Positions 17,920 to 27,222 of a stretch of DNA of 64,000 nt are shown here, one piece after another. The notes under the pieces were generated by a model. The model was not told the origin of the DNA and searched no databases. It saw only the letters and a program-made list of their open reading frames with translations. How positions within the stretch are numbered: position 1 is the stretch's first letter; the number at the start of each line of letters is the position of its first letter. Both the position numbers and the translations under genes were made by a program. Source of the DNA: Bradyrhizobium erythrophlei (lineage in GTDB: Bacteria; Pseudomonadota; Alphaproteobacteria; Rhizobiales; Xanthobacteraceae); assembly GCF_900129425.1 (NCBI RefSeq), contig NZ_LT670817.1, forward strand, positions 310,001-374,000, written 5' to 3'.

Positions 17920-18876
17920 CTATGCCGGAATCGCCAGCAGACACTCGACCAGCCGGCCATCCTTGCGAATATTGTCGGGCATCGTTGCCGCGCATTTCGC
18001 GAAGGCGCTCGGACAACGCGGGTGGAAACGACAGCCCGGTGGGATATTGGTGGGATCCGGGTAGGCGTCGCCCAGACCGACATCGGGAATGCCTAGCGCC
18101 GGATCCGGTGTCAGCACGGAGGCCAGAAGCGCCTGTGTGTAGGGGTGCGTGGGTGTGCGGAAAAGGTCCTGCACCGGCGCCTGCTCGACGATGCGGCCGA
18201 GGTACATCACCGCCACTTCCGTGGCGATGTGTTCCACCACCGCCAGGTTGTGACTGATGAAGAGATAAGTCAGTCCAAGCTCTCGCCGCAATTCCGCCAG
18301 CAGATTGAGAATCTGCGCCTGCACGGACATATCCAGCGCGCTGGTGGGTTCGTCGCACACCACAATGCGCGGGTGCAGCACAAGCGCACGCGCGATGGCC
18401 ACTCGCTGCCGCTGTCCGCCGGAAAGCTGGCCAGGCATGCGCTCGGCCATCTCGCTGGAAATTCCGACGCGCGCCAGCATCGCCATGACGCGATCGACCT
18501 GCCGCGCCCTCGGCAGGTCGCCCTGGGCGGCCAGCGGCAGGCCGACGATGTCGCGAATGCGCTGGCGCGGGTTGAGCGAAGAGAACGGGTCCTGAAACAC
18601 GGGCTGGATCAGTCGGGCGCGTTCGCGTCGGTCTAACCCGGCCAGGCTGCGTCCATCTACCAGTACCTCACCCGAGGTTGGTGGCAGCAGGCCCATGATG
18701 AGACGGGCGAGCGTTGACTTGCCGCAACCGGACTCGCCGACCACACCGAGCACATCGCCCGCCGGGAGCGAGAATGTCACCCCATCCACCGCGCGCACCG
18801 GGCGACGGGCGCCCGCCGTACCGGCGCGCTGGTGAAACTCCCGGTATACGTTCCGAACTTCGATCGCATGGGTCAT
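17920..18876 (-). CDS. Oligopeptide-type ABC transporter ATPase (OppF/DppF-like)
   Basis: A 318-residue ATPase with Walker A GESGCGKS, signature LSGGQRQR, Walker B IVVCDEPTSALD and a C-terminal cysteine-containing HPY region (CRFHPRCPSAFAKC). It drives uptake together with the second ATPase upstream. I start it at the ATG 18874-18876, which overlaps the stop of the previous gene as ATGA; the open frame extends further but the extra sequence is not homologous. Confidence 0.93.
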   Translation of the reverse strand: MTHAIEVRNVYREFHQRAGTAGARRPVRAVDGVTFSLPAGDVLGVVGESGCGKSTLARLIMGLLPPTSGEVLVDGRSLAGLDRRERARLIQPVFQDPFSSLNPRQRIRDIVGLPLAAQGDLPRARQVDRVMAMLARVGISSEMAERMPGQLSGGQRQRVAIARALVLHPRIVVCDEPTSALDMSVQAQILNLLAELRRELGLTYLFISHNLAVVEHIATEVAVMYLGRIVEQAPVQDLFRTPTHPYTQALLASVLTPDPALGIPDVGLGDAYPDPTNIPPGCRFHPRCPSAFAKCAATMPDNIRKDGRLVECLLAIPA

Positions 18877-19868
18877 GCCGCCACAGCTCGCTTCCAATCC
18901 GGCGGCAGCCGGCAGAGATAGCAATGATCGCGGCCGGCATTGCGCAGCGGCACGGTCTGGGCACATTCCGGCATGGCCAAAGTGCAGCGGTCGCGAAATC
19001 CACAACCCGCGAAGCCCGGCGGCATGCGCGGCACCACGCCCGGAATGCTGCCAAGGGGCTCGCCAGTCTGCGTCTTGCCGGGCACGGGGATGCAGTCCAG
19101 CAGCCCGCGCGTGTAGGGGTGCGTGGGCGCGGCGAACACCTCGGCCACCGTGCCGGTTTCGACCACCTCGCCCGCATACATCACCGAGACATGCTGCGCC
19201 ATGCGCGCCACCACACCGAGATCATGCGTGATCAACAGCAATGCCAGCCCCAGCTCCTGCTGCAGCTTCTTCAGCAGCCGCAGGATCTGCGCCTGCACCG
19301 TCACATCGAGGGCCGTTGTGGGTTCGTCGGCGATCAGCAATTCCGGATCGCACATCAGCGCCATGGCGATCATCATCCGCTGTCGCAGGCCGCCGGAGAG
19401 TTGATGGGGATACTGGCCCAGGCGCATCCCCGGCGCGGTGATGCCCACGCGCGCCAGCAGTTCGGCGGCTCTGTCCATGGCCTGCCGCCGCGTGACCCGA
19501 CGATGGCGTTCGAACACCTCGGACATTTGCGACCCGATGGTGTAGGCAGGGTTCAGGCTCGTCATCGGTTCCTGGAAGATCATCGCAATCTTGTCGCCGC
19601 GCAGCCGTGCAATCTGGCGCTCCGACAGGTCCAGCATATCCTGCCCGTGAAAGCGGATGTGATCGGCGGTGCGGGTGGCCCCACGCGGCAACAGGTTCAT
19701 CACCGACAGCGCCGAAATGGATTTGCCGCAGCCGGACTCCCCGACCACGCAATGCGTTTCACCGCGCGCCACCGCCAGTGATACGCCCCGCACCGCTTCG
19801 GTTCGCCCGCCGAAGGACACGCGCAGATTGGCGACGCTGAGGACCGGGTCTTGAACCAAGGGTGTCAT
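18873..19868 (-). CDS. Oligopeptide-type ABC transporter ATPase (OppD/DppD-like)
   Basis: 331 residues: Walker A GESGCGKS, signature LSGGLRQR, Walker B LLIADEPTTALD, H-loop LLLITHDLG and a C-terminal region with CGFRDRCTLAMPEC, typical of the OppD/DppD branch. Its start overlaps the upstream permease gene by 4 bp and its stop overlaps the next ATPase by 4 bp, so the four genes form a tight operon. Confidence 0.93.
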   Translation of the reverse strand: MTPLVQDPVLSVANLRVSFGGRTEAVRGVSLAVARGETHCVVGESGCGKSISALSVMNLLPRGATRTADHIRFHGQDMLDLSERQIARLRGDKIAMIFQEPMTSLNPAYTIGSQMSEVFERHRRVTRRQAMDRAAELLARVGITAPGMRLGQYPHQLSGGLRQRMMIAMALMCDPELLIADEPTTALDVTVQAQILRLLKKLQQELGLALLLITHDLGVVARMAQHVSVMYAGEVVETGTVAEVFAAPTHPYTRGLLDCIPVPGKTQTGEPLGSIPGVVPRMPPGFAGCGFRDRCTLAMPECAQTVPLRNAGRDHCYLCRLPPDWKRAVAA

Positions 19869-20758
19869 TGCCGCAGATCCGCGCCCAGCATGTCGCGCAG
19901 CCCATCACCCAGCAGGTTGATTCCGAGCACCAGGACGAACAGCGCGACCCCCGGGGTCATGATCACCCACGGACTGAAGAACATGTATTCCTTAGCCTCG
20001 GCGATCATCAACCCCCAACTCGGCAATGGCGGCGGCACGCCCAGGCCGAGAAATGACAAGGCCGCTTCAAGCAGGATCGCCAGTGCCATTTCCAGCGTTG
20101 CCACCACCACCAGGTGATTGGCAATATTGGGAAGCACCTCGCGTACCAAAAGATGCACGCGCGAGGCACCGGCGGCCTGGGCGGCGGCGATGTAATCGAG
20201 GTTGCGCACCTGCATCGTGGTGGTACGCGCCACCACGGCGAAGCGGTCCCACAGCAACAGCCCGAGCGTGAGAATCACCACGGCAAGCGAACTGCCAACC
20301 AGCGCCACCACCGTCAACGCCACCAGGATCAGCGGGATCGACAGCCGGCAGGTGATCAGGAACATCACAATGTCGTCGGTCCGGCCGCCATAGAATCCGC
20401 CGATGATTCCCAGCGTAACGCCGATGACGCCCGATGTGATGACGGTCAGCACGCCGATCAACATGGAAATGCGCGTGCCGTAGATCAGGCGCGACAGGTA
20501 ATCCCGCCCGATCTGATCCGTGCCCAACAGATGCGCCGGTTGGCTGCCATCCATCCACACCGGGGGGATGAGGCGCAGGTTGAGATCCTGAGCGAACGGA
20601 TCATGCGGCGTCAGATAGGGCGCGAAAATAGCGACCAGCAACGCGGCCCCGACGATCGCCGCTCCCAGCAGCGTGGCGAGGTGACGAAAGGCAGGTAACC
20701 GCCGACGCGCCGGCAGCTGTTGTTTAATCACGTCTTGTGCAATGACACTGTCACTCAT
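19865..20758 (-). CDS. Oligopeptide-type ABC permease (OppC/DppC-like)
   Basis: A 297-residue inner-membrane permease with an N-terminal membrane helix, then HDPFAQDLNLRLIPPVWMDG and the HLLGTDQIGRDYLSRLIYGTR motif that marks DppC proteins. The EAA coupling loop is at AAQAAGASRVHLLVREVLPN. It pairs with the permease encoded upstream. Confidence 0.93.
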   Translation of the reverse strand: MSDSVIAQDVIKQQLPARRRLPAFRHLATLLGAAIVGAALLVAIFAPYLTPHDPFAQDLNLRLIPPVWMDGSQPAHLLGTDQIGRDYLSRLIYGTRISMLIGVLTVITSGVIGVTLGIIGGFYGGRTDDIVMFLITCRLSIPLILVALTVVALVGSSLAVVILTLGLLLWDRFAVVARTTTMQVRNLDYIAAAQAAGASRVHLLVREVLPNIANHLVVVATLEMALAILLEAALSFLGLGVPPPLPSWGLMIAEAKEYMFFSPWVIMTPGVALFVLVLGINLLGDGLRDMLGADLRQ

Positions 20759-21669
20759 CCCCGCAACCTTGGATCGAGCAGCGCATTCATCATGTCCGCC
20801 AGCAATGTCAGTGCGATGTAGATGACGGCCAGGAACAGCACGACGGCCTGTACCACCGGAAAATCATTTTTGGTGATCGATTCCCAGGCCAGATAGCCAA
20901 CGCCCGGCAGTGCGAATACCGACTCGATCACCACGGACCCTCCCAACATAAAGCCAAGCTGCACGGCCGCGATGGAGACCACTGGCATCGCCGCATTGCG
21001 CAAGGCGTGCTTGAGGATAATTTTCGCGCGGCTCAATCCCTTTGCGCGCGCGGTGCGAATGTAATCCGCCGCCAATGCGTCGATCATTCCCGACCGCGTC
21101 AGGCGCATCAGTGCCGGGATTGCCGAAAAGGCCAGCACGATCCCCGGCATGATGTAGCCCTGCCATGTGTCCACGCCCGAAATTGGCAACCATTGCAGGC
21201 GCAGGCCAAGCAGGACGATCATGACCAGACCAAACCAAAAGCCCGGCATCGCCTGCCCCAGCAGTGCCACCATCATGATGCCTCGATCCATCGCCGAGCC
21301 CTCCCGCACCGCCGCCAGAATGCCCAGCGGCACGGCGACCAACAGCGCGATCGCAAGGCCGGTTAGCCCAAGTGTCAGGGTGACCGGTAACCGGTCGCGG
21401 ATCAGTCCCCAGACCGGGACATGGTAGAGAAAGGATCGGCCGAGATCGCCCTCGGCAGCATGGCCGGCCCATTCGAGAAACTGCACAACCAACGGCCGGT
21501 CGAGGCCGTAATTCTTCGTAATGATGGCGATATCGGCTGCGCTGGCGTTGGGGCCCGCGATCGACGCGGCCAGGTCGCCGGAAAGGCGTGTCAAGATGAA
21601 GCTGACGACCAGAACGGTCAGGCACACCAGGGCGGCCAGCAACAGTCTGCGGAATATAAACAGTCGCAT
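20755..21669 (-). CDS. Oligopeptide-type ABC permease (OppB/DppB-like)
   Basis: 304 residues with six membrane segments; LYHVPVWGLIRDRLPVTLTL and TRSGMIDALAADYIRTARAK are DppB-type sequences, and AKGLSRAKIILKHALRNA is the coupling loop. It is the first gene of the minus-strand operon. The binding protein is not in the operon but on the opposite strand beyond its 3' end. Confidence 0.93.
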   Translation of the reverse strand: MRLFIFRRLLLAALVCLTVLVVSFILTRLSGDLAASIAGPNASAADIAIITKNYGLDRPLVVQFLEWAGHAAEGDLGRSFLYHVPVWGLIRDRLPVTLTLGLTGLAIALLVAVPLGILAAVREGSAMDRGIMMVALLGQAMPGFWFGLVMIVLLGLRLQWLPISGVDTWQGYIMPGIVLAFSAIPALMRLTRSGMIDALAADYIRTARAKGLSRAKIILKHALRNAAMPVVSIAAVQLGFMLGGSVVIESVFALPGVGYLAWESITKNDFPVVQAVVLFLAVIYIALTLLADMMNALLDPRLRG

Positions 21670-22221
21670 TGTCGGAAAACTACGATAGCGAGCGGGTCAC
21701 TGCAAGTTGAAGATCTAGAACAATTGGATTGGCGACATCGGAATCTGCCTGTCTTTTCTGCATATGCTCACAACATGCTCGCCCTTATGCCCAAGCTGCA
21801 CTCGCGACAGCGGCTTTCATTTCGGCATCCGGACCTATCCCTCTGTGCAGGAAGCTTTCGACGGAATTGACCCTCCAAAGTTCAAAATCGGTTTCGTCGT
21901 TCAACTATGAAGCGGCGGCGGCCTGACTATATTTAGCGACGCTGCATCCGCCAGAAGCATTTCAACTGCCGCAAGGCGCGCAGAAACCCTGAGGCTGGTC
22001 AAAATCGGCCTCATAAAGTCTTGTCTTCTAACGTCGATTCAGAATAGGTCTCGGCGCTGTTGAGTGCCGGATTGTTCGTACTGCGGGCAAAGCGAAAAAT
22101 TCCATAACATTCGATCGACGCTCTCTAGGTTCGTTGCGTGTGAGAGCGAAGGTTTGGCTCACGTTTGACTCTTCCCGCCGTCACTTTCGGCTGAAGCTGC
22201 GAGACGTCTTTCGGAGCCAAA
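21670..22221. other. Upstream region of the Opp-type operon
   Basis: This 550-bp region separates the permease operon from the end of the hydroxylase operon and should contain the permease promoter. A 27-codon minus-strand frame (MQKRQADSDVANPIVLDLQL) ends just upstream of the first permease ATG, but nothing shows that it is translated. No repeat or terminator stands out. Confidence 0.4.
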
Positions 22222-24462
22222 CTAAGTTGTTTCAAGCGCCGCCAATACCTTTGGCGGTGACATCGGCAGACTGTAGAGGCGTTTACCGAGCGCGTTGTGG
22301 ACGGCGTTGGCGACTGCGGCCATCACCGGTACGAGCGGGACTTCGCCGACGCCCTTCACGCCTTGCGGATGCTTCGGGTTCGGCACTTCGACCATTACTG
22401 TGTCGAGCATCGGCAGGTCCGAGCATACGGGCATGCGATAGTCGAGGAAGCCCGCGTTGTCGACCTTGCCTTCCCTATTGTAAATGTACTCCTCGTTCAG
22501 CGCCCAACCGATCCCCTGCGCAACGCCGCCCTGCATCTGGCCCTCTACATAGCTCGGATGCACCGCCCGGCCGACGTCCTGCACGGCGGTGTAGCGGATG
22601 ACGCGTACAATCCCTAGATCGACATCCACCTCCACGTCGCAGATGTGCGTGCCGAAGCCGCCCTCTGCGCCTTCCGTGTTGAGTTGCACGCCGGCACCGA
22701 TCGGCCCGCCCATCCGCGGGGCCTTGGCTGCCAGTTCGGCAAGGGTCAGCGGTTCAAACTGGCCGGCGTTGGGGCTGACCGGGTGCGCCGCGCCATTTTC
22801 CCATTTGACCGCGTCCGGGTCGATCTCCCAAATCTTCGCCGCTCGTTCGCGCAGCGTGGTGATGATCTTGTCCGTCGATTGCGTCACCACCATCGCTGAC
22901 GCAAACAGCACGCGGCTGCCTCCGGTCAGGTTCGAGAAGCCGATCGTCGCGGTGTCGCCGATCAGGACCGACACGCGCCGGTAGTCGATACCGAGAAGCT
23001 CGGCGCAGATGTTGGCGATCGCCGCGCGCGAGCCGCCGATATCCGGATGGCCGGTTGTGACAACGACGTTGCCGTCCTCGGTGATGTTGACCTGCGCACT
23101 CGATTCGCCGCCGGCGTTGAACCAGAAGCCAGAGGCGACGCCGCGGCCTTGCAGCTTACCGAGCGGTGCCTTGTAGTGCGGATGTGCCATCGCCGCTTCA
23201 AGCGTCTCGATGTAACCGATGCGCGGGAAAACCGGACCGTGCGCTGCTTTGGTCCCTTGCTTAGCGGCATTCTTCAACCGCAGTTCCAACGGATCCATCT
23301 TTAGTTCGGAGGCCAGTTCATCAAGCACGCACTCCACCGCATACGCGCCGATCGGCGCGCCTGGCGCACGATAGGCCGCAACCTTCGAGCGGTTGGAGAG
23401 GACGTCGAACCCCACCGAAAGAACGTTCGGAATATCGTAAGGCGAAAAGCTGCACCCGACCGCACCACGAATCGGGGAGCCCGGGAGAGCACCCGCCTGC
23501 AGATAGAAGGTGCCTTGCGCGGCGACGATTCTGCCGTCCCTGGTCGCGCCGATCTTGACCGTGCTTTTCGAGCCTGAGGTCGGCCCTGTCGCACGCATCA
23601 CCTCTTCGCGGGTCATCACCATCTTCACCGGACGGCCGGATTTCTTTGCGAGCAGGGTCGCGAGCGGCTCGAGATAGACGATAGTCTTGCCGCCGAAGCC
23701 GCCGCCGATCTCCGCCGGAATGGCACGGATGTCGCTCTGCGGAATCCCCGTCAGGTGCGCGGTCATGGCGCGCACCATGAACTGGCCCTGGCTTGAACTC
23801 CAGATCGTCGTCTTGTTGTCGGCACCGACGCTGACGAGGCAGGCGTGAGGCTCGATATAGCCCTGATGCACCGGACGAGTCGTGAAGGTGCGCTCGATGA
23901 CGACCTCTGCCGCGGCGAACCCTTGCCCGATGTCACCCTTCTTGACCTCGATTCTACCGCCAATATTGGACGGCTTGTCCTCGAACTTCATGAAGTCGTG
24001 GAGTATCGGCGCGTCGGGCTTGATTGCATCCTCGATCTCGATCGACCATGGCAGGACCTCGTAGTTCACTTCGATCAGCGTACAGGCTTGTGCCGCGATC
24101 GCCTCGGTCGTGGCGGCGACGGCCGCGACGGGGTGGCCTGGAAACAGCGCCTTCTCGCGCGCCATCACGTTGCGGCACATCCAGCGCATGTCCTGGATGC
24201 CCAGTATGACCGACTTGTCGACGGGGAAATCGACGATGTCGCGCGCGGTGACCACCGCCTTGACCCCCGGTAGCGCCTTGGCCTTCGAGGTGTCGATCGA
24301 CTTGATGCGGGCGTGCGGATGTGGGCTGCGCAATACCTTGCCCCAGATCATGCCGGGCATCGCGGTGTCGGCGGCAAAGGCCGCGCGGCCGGTGACCTTG
24401 TCGACCCCGTCGGGGCGAATGGTGCGCTGGCCGATCCACTTGTTGTTGGTGATGACGTTCAC
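22222..24462 (-). CDS. Molybdenum hydroxylase, large molybdopterin subunit
   Basis: 746 residues, full length for xanthine dehydrogenase-family large subunits. Cofactor-binding segments are GGGFGGK (253-259), AYRAPGAP (about 364) and, near the C-terminus, KGVGEVPL, which carries the catalytic glutamate. The enzyme would hydroxylate a heterocycle, an aldehyde or a CoA thioester in the cytoplasm. It is the last gene of a three-gene operon and overlaps the iron-sulfur gene by 4 bp. The AYRAPGAP segment differs from the CO dehydrogenase active-site loop, so CO oxidation is unlikely; the true substrate is unknown. Confidence 0.92.
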   Translation of the reverse strand: MNVITNNKWIGQRTIRPDGVDKVTGRAAFAADTAMPGMIWGKVLRSPHPHARIKSIDTSKAKALPGVKAVVTARDIVDFPVDKSVILGIQDMRWMCRNVMAREKALFPGHPVAAVAATTEAIAAQACTLIEVNYEVLPWSIEIEDAIKPDAPILHDFMKFEDKPSNIGGRIEVKKGDIGQGFAAAEVVIERTFTTRPVHQGYIEPHACLVSVGADNKTTIWSSSQGQFMVRAMTAHLTGIPQSDIRAIPAEIGGGFGGKTIVYLEPLATLLAKKSGRPVKMVMTREEVMRATGPTSGSKSTVKIGATRDGRIVAAQGTFYLQAGALPGSPIRGAVGCSFSPYDIPNVLSVGFDVLSNRSKVAAYRAPGAPIGAYAVECVLDELASELKMDPLELRLKNAAKQGTKAAHGPVFPRIGYIETLEAAMAHPHYKAPLGKLQGRGVASGFWFNAGGESSAQVNITEDGNVVVTTGHPDIGGSRAAIANICAELLGIDYRRVSVLIGDTATIGFSNLTGGSRVLFASAMVVTQSTDKIITTLRERAAKIWEIDPDAVKWENGAAHPVSPNAGQFEPLTLAELAAKAPRMGGPIGAGVQLNTEGAEGGFGTHICDVEVDVDLGIVRVIRYTAVQDVGRAVHPSYVEGQMQGGVAQGIGWALNEEYIYNREGKVDNAGFLDYRMPVCSDLPMLDTVMVEVPNPKHPQGVKGVGEVPLVPVMAAVANAVHNALGKRLYSLPMSPPKVLAALETT

Positions 24463-24941
24463 TGCACTGCCTCCCGCATATCAGCGGCGGTCTCAAGAAC
24501 CGCGCGAACAATCTTGTCGTAACCGGTGCACCGGCAGAGATTGCCGGCAAGCCAGAAGCGAACCTCTTCCTCGCTCGGCCGCGGATTCTTCTGCAGCAGG
24601 GCTTCCGAGGCGACCAACATGCCCGATGTGCAGATGCCGCACTGCAGCGCCGCCATTTCGAGAAACTTCTGCTGCAGCGGATGCAGCCTGTCGCCCTGGG
24701 CCATGCCTTCGATGGTGCGGACCTGACGGCCTTCGGCTTCGGCGGCAAGCATCAGGCAGGAGCAGACAAGGCGATCATCCAGGGTGATGCTGCACGCGCC
24801 ACAATCGCCCGACGCGCAGCCTTCCTTCGATCCGGTCAGGCCGAGTGGCCCGCGTAACGCATCGAGCATGGTTTCGTACGGCTCGCACAGAAACTCCGCC
24901 GGTTCACCATTGATCGTGGTGGAAACATGCAGTTTGGCCAT
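24459..24941 (-). CDS. Molybdenum hydroxylase, [2Fe-2S] subunit
   Basis: 160 residues with the plant-type cluster ligands C42, C47, C50 and C60 (GCASGDCGAC) and the second cluster at C101, C104, C136 and C138 (QCGICTSGM, LCRCTGY). It passes electrons from molybdenum to FAD. The gene lies 4 bp after the FAD-subunit gene and overlaps the large subunit by 4 bp. Confidence 0.95.
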   Translation of the reverse strand: MAKLHVSTTINGEPAEFLCEPYETMLDALRGPLGLTGSKEGCASGDCGACSITLDDRLVCSCLMLAAEAEGRQVRTIEGMAQGDRLHPLQQKFLEMAALQCGICTSGMLVASEALLQKNPRPSEEEVRFWLAGNLCRCTGYDKIVRAVLETAADMREAVQ

Positions 24942-24945
24942 TGCC

Positions 24946-25815
24946 TCAATTCCCTACAGCGCGCTTGGCGGCGATAGCAACCGTGCGCTTCAGCAGCACG
25001 CCGGCTACCTTGGTGCGGTAAGCAATAGTGCCGCGCTTGTCGTCGATCGGACGGCAGGCGGCGCGACAGGCATCCGCTGCGGCATCTAAGGACGCAGTAT
25101 CGAGACGGGTGCCCGTTAGTCTTTTGGCAGCTGCCTCGACCAGCAGCACGGTCGGCGCCACCGCACCGAGACCGACCCTGGCGGCGGTGCACATTCCGTC
25201 ATGGAGCGTGAGGCTGACCCCGCACCCGACAACGGCGATATCCATTTCGGTGCGTGGAATCATGCGGAGATAGGCATCGCCAGAACCAGGTGGCCGCGGT
25301 GGAAAGGTGAAGCTGACGAGAATCTCTCCGGGCGCCAGACGAGTTTGTCCGGGTCCTGCCGGCACCTCTTCGACCGCCATCTGTCGGCGCCCGTTCGGTC
25401 CCTGCACCGTCGCGATGGCACCCGCTGCAATCATTGCAGGTACGCTGTCCCCTGCCGGAGAGCCGTTGCACAGATTGCCGCCCGCCGAGGCGCGCCCCTG
25501 CACCTGGGTGGAACCAATCAGGTTGATCGCTTCAAGTACGCCGGGCCAGACCTTGCCGAAGCGCACGTGCTCGGCCAAAACCGCGCCCGGGACGGCGCCG
25601 CCGACCCGGAAGCCGCCATCAGCCGTTTCCTCGATGCTTGCAATCTCGGCAATTTTCTTGATGTCGATGATAAGACCCGGCCGGACGGCGCCAGAGCGCA
25701 TTTGGACCAGGAGATCGGTGCCGCCTGCCATGATGCGCGCAGCGCTTCCGGCCGCAGCAAATGCGCCAATCGCTTCATCGAGCGTGCGCGGGGCAAAGTA
25801 TCGGGTGTTCGTCAT
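24946..25815 (-). CDS. Molybdenum hydroxylase, FAD-binding medium subunit
   Basis: 289 residues from the ATG at 25813-25815 (MTNTRYFAPRTLDEAI); a GTG 51 nt upstream is possible but adds a polar leader not expected in the family. FAD motifs are RIMAGGTDLL and GRASAGGNLCNGSPAGD, and the C-terminal CO_deh_flav_C domain follows. It is the first gene of the operon. No maturation or transport gene accompanies the three subunits. Confidence 0.92.
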   Translation of the reverse strand: MTNTRYFAPRTLDEAIGAFAAAGSAARIMAGGTDLLVQMRSGAVRPGLIIDIKKIAEIASIEETADGGFRVGGAVPGAVLAEHVRFGKVWPGVLEAINLIGSTQVQGRASAGGNLCNGSPAGDSVPAMIAAGAIATVQGPNGRRQMAVEEVPAGPGQTRLAPGEILVSFTFPPRPPGSGDAYLRMIPRTEMDIAVVGCGVSLTLHDGMCTAARVGLGAVAPTVLLVEAAAKRLTGTRLDTASLDAAADACRAACRPIDDKRGTIAYRTKVAGVLLKRTVAIAAKRAVGN

Positions 25816-26249
25816 GCTCTTGCCATCGTTTCCCTTGTCTCCTCGCCCCTTGCTGTGGTGGCTCACCTTTATGAGGCCTTCAGACTTGGAAGCCTACACG
25901 GGCGAAAGCGATTGGAATAGCCTCTGCGCTCCCGTGCAAGTGATGGGCACCGATGCGCCGAGAGAGCTTGCGTTGCGGAGCGGCCCTCAGACGATCGTTT
26001 GCAGAACCGCGTCGAAGCCGAGAACTTCTGCGTATGTACTAGCCCGCGGATGGCCGCCCGGTGCTGTTGCCTGTTGGACCGTTTCAGCCATTGCTCGGTT
26101 TGATCGGAGCTTTTGGGCGGCTGACGCTGCTGAAAGGAGCTTCTGAACCCTAGGAGGCCGCTCGGACCCCATAGACTACTCTTGGCTACGTGGAGAAGGT
26201 TCGATCCCAGTCCTGGGCGGACTTTACCACCACTACGCCCGAGCTTAAG
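25816..26249. other. Intergenic region upstream of the hydroxylase operon
   Basis: It should contain the hydroxylase promoter on the minus strand. From about 26140 rightward the sequence appears to be the damaged edge of an IS. No complete gene is visible. Confidence 0.4.
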
Positions 26250-26732
26250 TTTCGGTACACACAGGCACCGCCGGCGACATATTCTGTGGTTTGGCGTCAC
26301 AGCGCATCCAACCGCAGAATGGATCGCAAACCAAGTCACGGAAGCATGCGGTTGGGAACAGGCTCCCCGCTATCTCATTCGTGACCGGGACGGCGCCTAT
26401 GGTGAGGTCTTTATCCGTAGACTTCGATCGATGGGCATTCGCGACCGACCAACATCGCCGCGTTCCCCTTGGCAAAATGGATATGCTGAAAGGTTGATCG
26501 GTTCGATCCGAAGGGAATGCCTTGACCAGGTTATTGTATTCAGCGAGCGCCACCTCCGTCACCTACTGCTCTCGTACATGAGATATTATAACGAGATGCG
26601 AACGCATCTATCCATGGAGAAGGATGCGCCGGTACCGCGCGCTGTTGAGAGGGCAGGGCACATCGATTGTCGACCTGTACTGGGCGGGCTGCATCATCAA
26701 TATGTCCGGATTTGATTTACGACAGGCACATG
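26250..26732 (+). mobile_element. rve-type (IS3/IS481-like) transposase C-terminal relic
   Basis: The plus strand encodes the second half of a DDE integrase: ILWFGVTAHPTAEWIANQV, the second catalytic Asp in RDRDGAYG, the Glu in WQNGYAERLIGSIRREC, then VIVFSERHLRHLLLSYMRYYNE and the end LGGLHHQYVRI. The helix-turn-helix domain and first catalytic Asp are missing, so it is inactive. It is the best-preserved of three related relics in the window. Confidence 0.85.
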
Positions 26733-26801
26733 GATATCCATTACTTCGATCCGGCCTGATCTGTGTATCGGCTGGTCTCTCTGAGGACCGACAAAAGGAG
26801 C

Positions 26802-26940
26802 GGCGGTGAGATTCTCGTTTCGGCACTGCGTCTGAATGGAGCAGACGCGATGATTGGCATGCCCGGCGCAAGTGCATGCCCATCTTCGACGCTCTGCGGC
26901 GAGAATCGGACGGTCCGGTTTGTCGCCTATTGAAAGGCGC
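26802..26940 (+). pseudogene. N-terminal scrap of a TPP-dependent enzyme
   Basis: The plus strand reads GGEILVSALRLNGADAMIGM then PGASACP, and after a frameshift IFDALRRESDG; a nearby frame gives VRFVAY. This is the N-terminal pattern of acetolactate synthase-like thiamine-diphosphate enzymes (GGEILV.L..G....FGVPGES....LDAL). No downstream domain is readable. It lies just right of the IS relic, which may have destroyed it. Confidence 0.5.
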
Positions 26941-27102
26941 GAGGATTTTCCGCACGCGTTGGAGCGGGCGGCAGCGGCCAATCGACCGGCGACCATCGAG
27001 TTTCGATCAGCAGCAGGCAGCTGACGCGAGACCGCAGCCCGGAAGCGGTACGCTGAAGCGCTCGGCCTGCGGGGACCAAGACGCGCGTCCTCACCCTCTA
27101 GT

Positions 27103-27209
27103 TGAAATATCAGTGTCCGAGTGTGCGCGTGAGCGCATAGATTAAGTGCATTCAGCGTTGATAAAATGGGCTTGCTTGATAATTCCAGCCTCTGTAACTG
27201 AAATATCAG
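27103..27209 (+). promoter_or_regulatory. Candidate operator: repeated TGAAATATCAG
   Basis: TGAAATATCAG occurs at 27103-27113 and 27199-27209; the second copy extends to CTGAAATATCAG, a partial dyad. The second copy ends 13 bp before the binding-protein start and overlaps the expected promoter/leader. The GntR-type protein encoded at the end of this operon is the obvious candidate ligand. Confidence 0.45.
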
Positions 27210-27222
27210 AGACGAAAAGGAG

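Noticed and set aside
21681..21764. 27-codon leader peptide before the first Opp-type permease
   Set aside because: It has no ribosome-binding site or regulatory codon run, so it is not supported beyond an open frame.
22222..25815. Carbon monoxide dehydrogenase (CoxMSL)
   Set aside because: Gene order is Cox-like, but the large subunit has AYRAPGAP where CO dehydrogenases carry the VAYRCSFR-type active-site loop.
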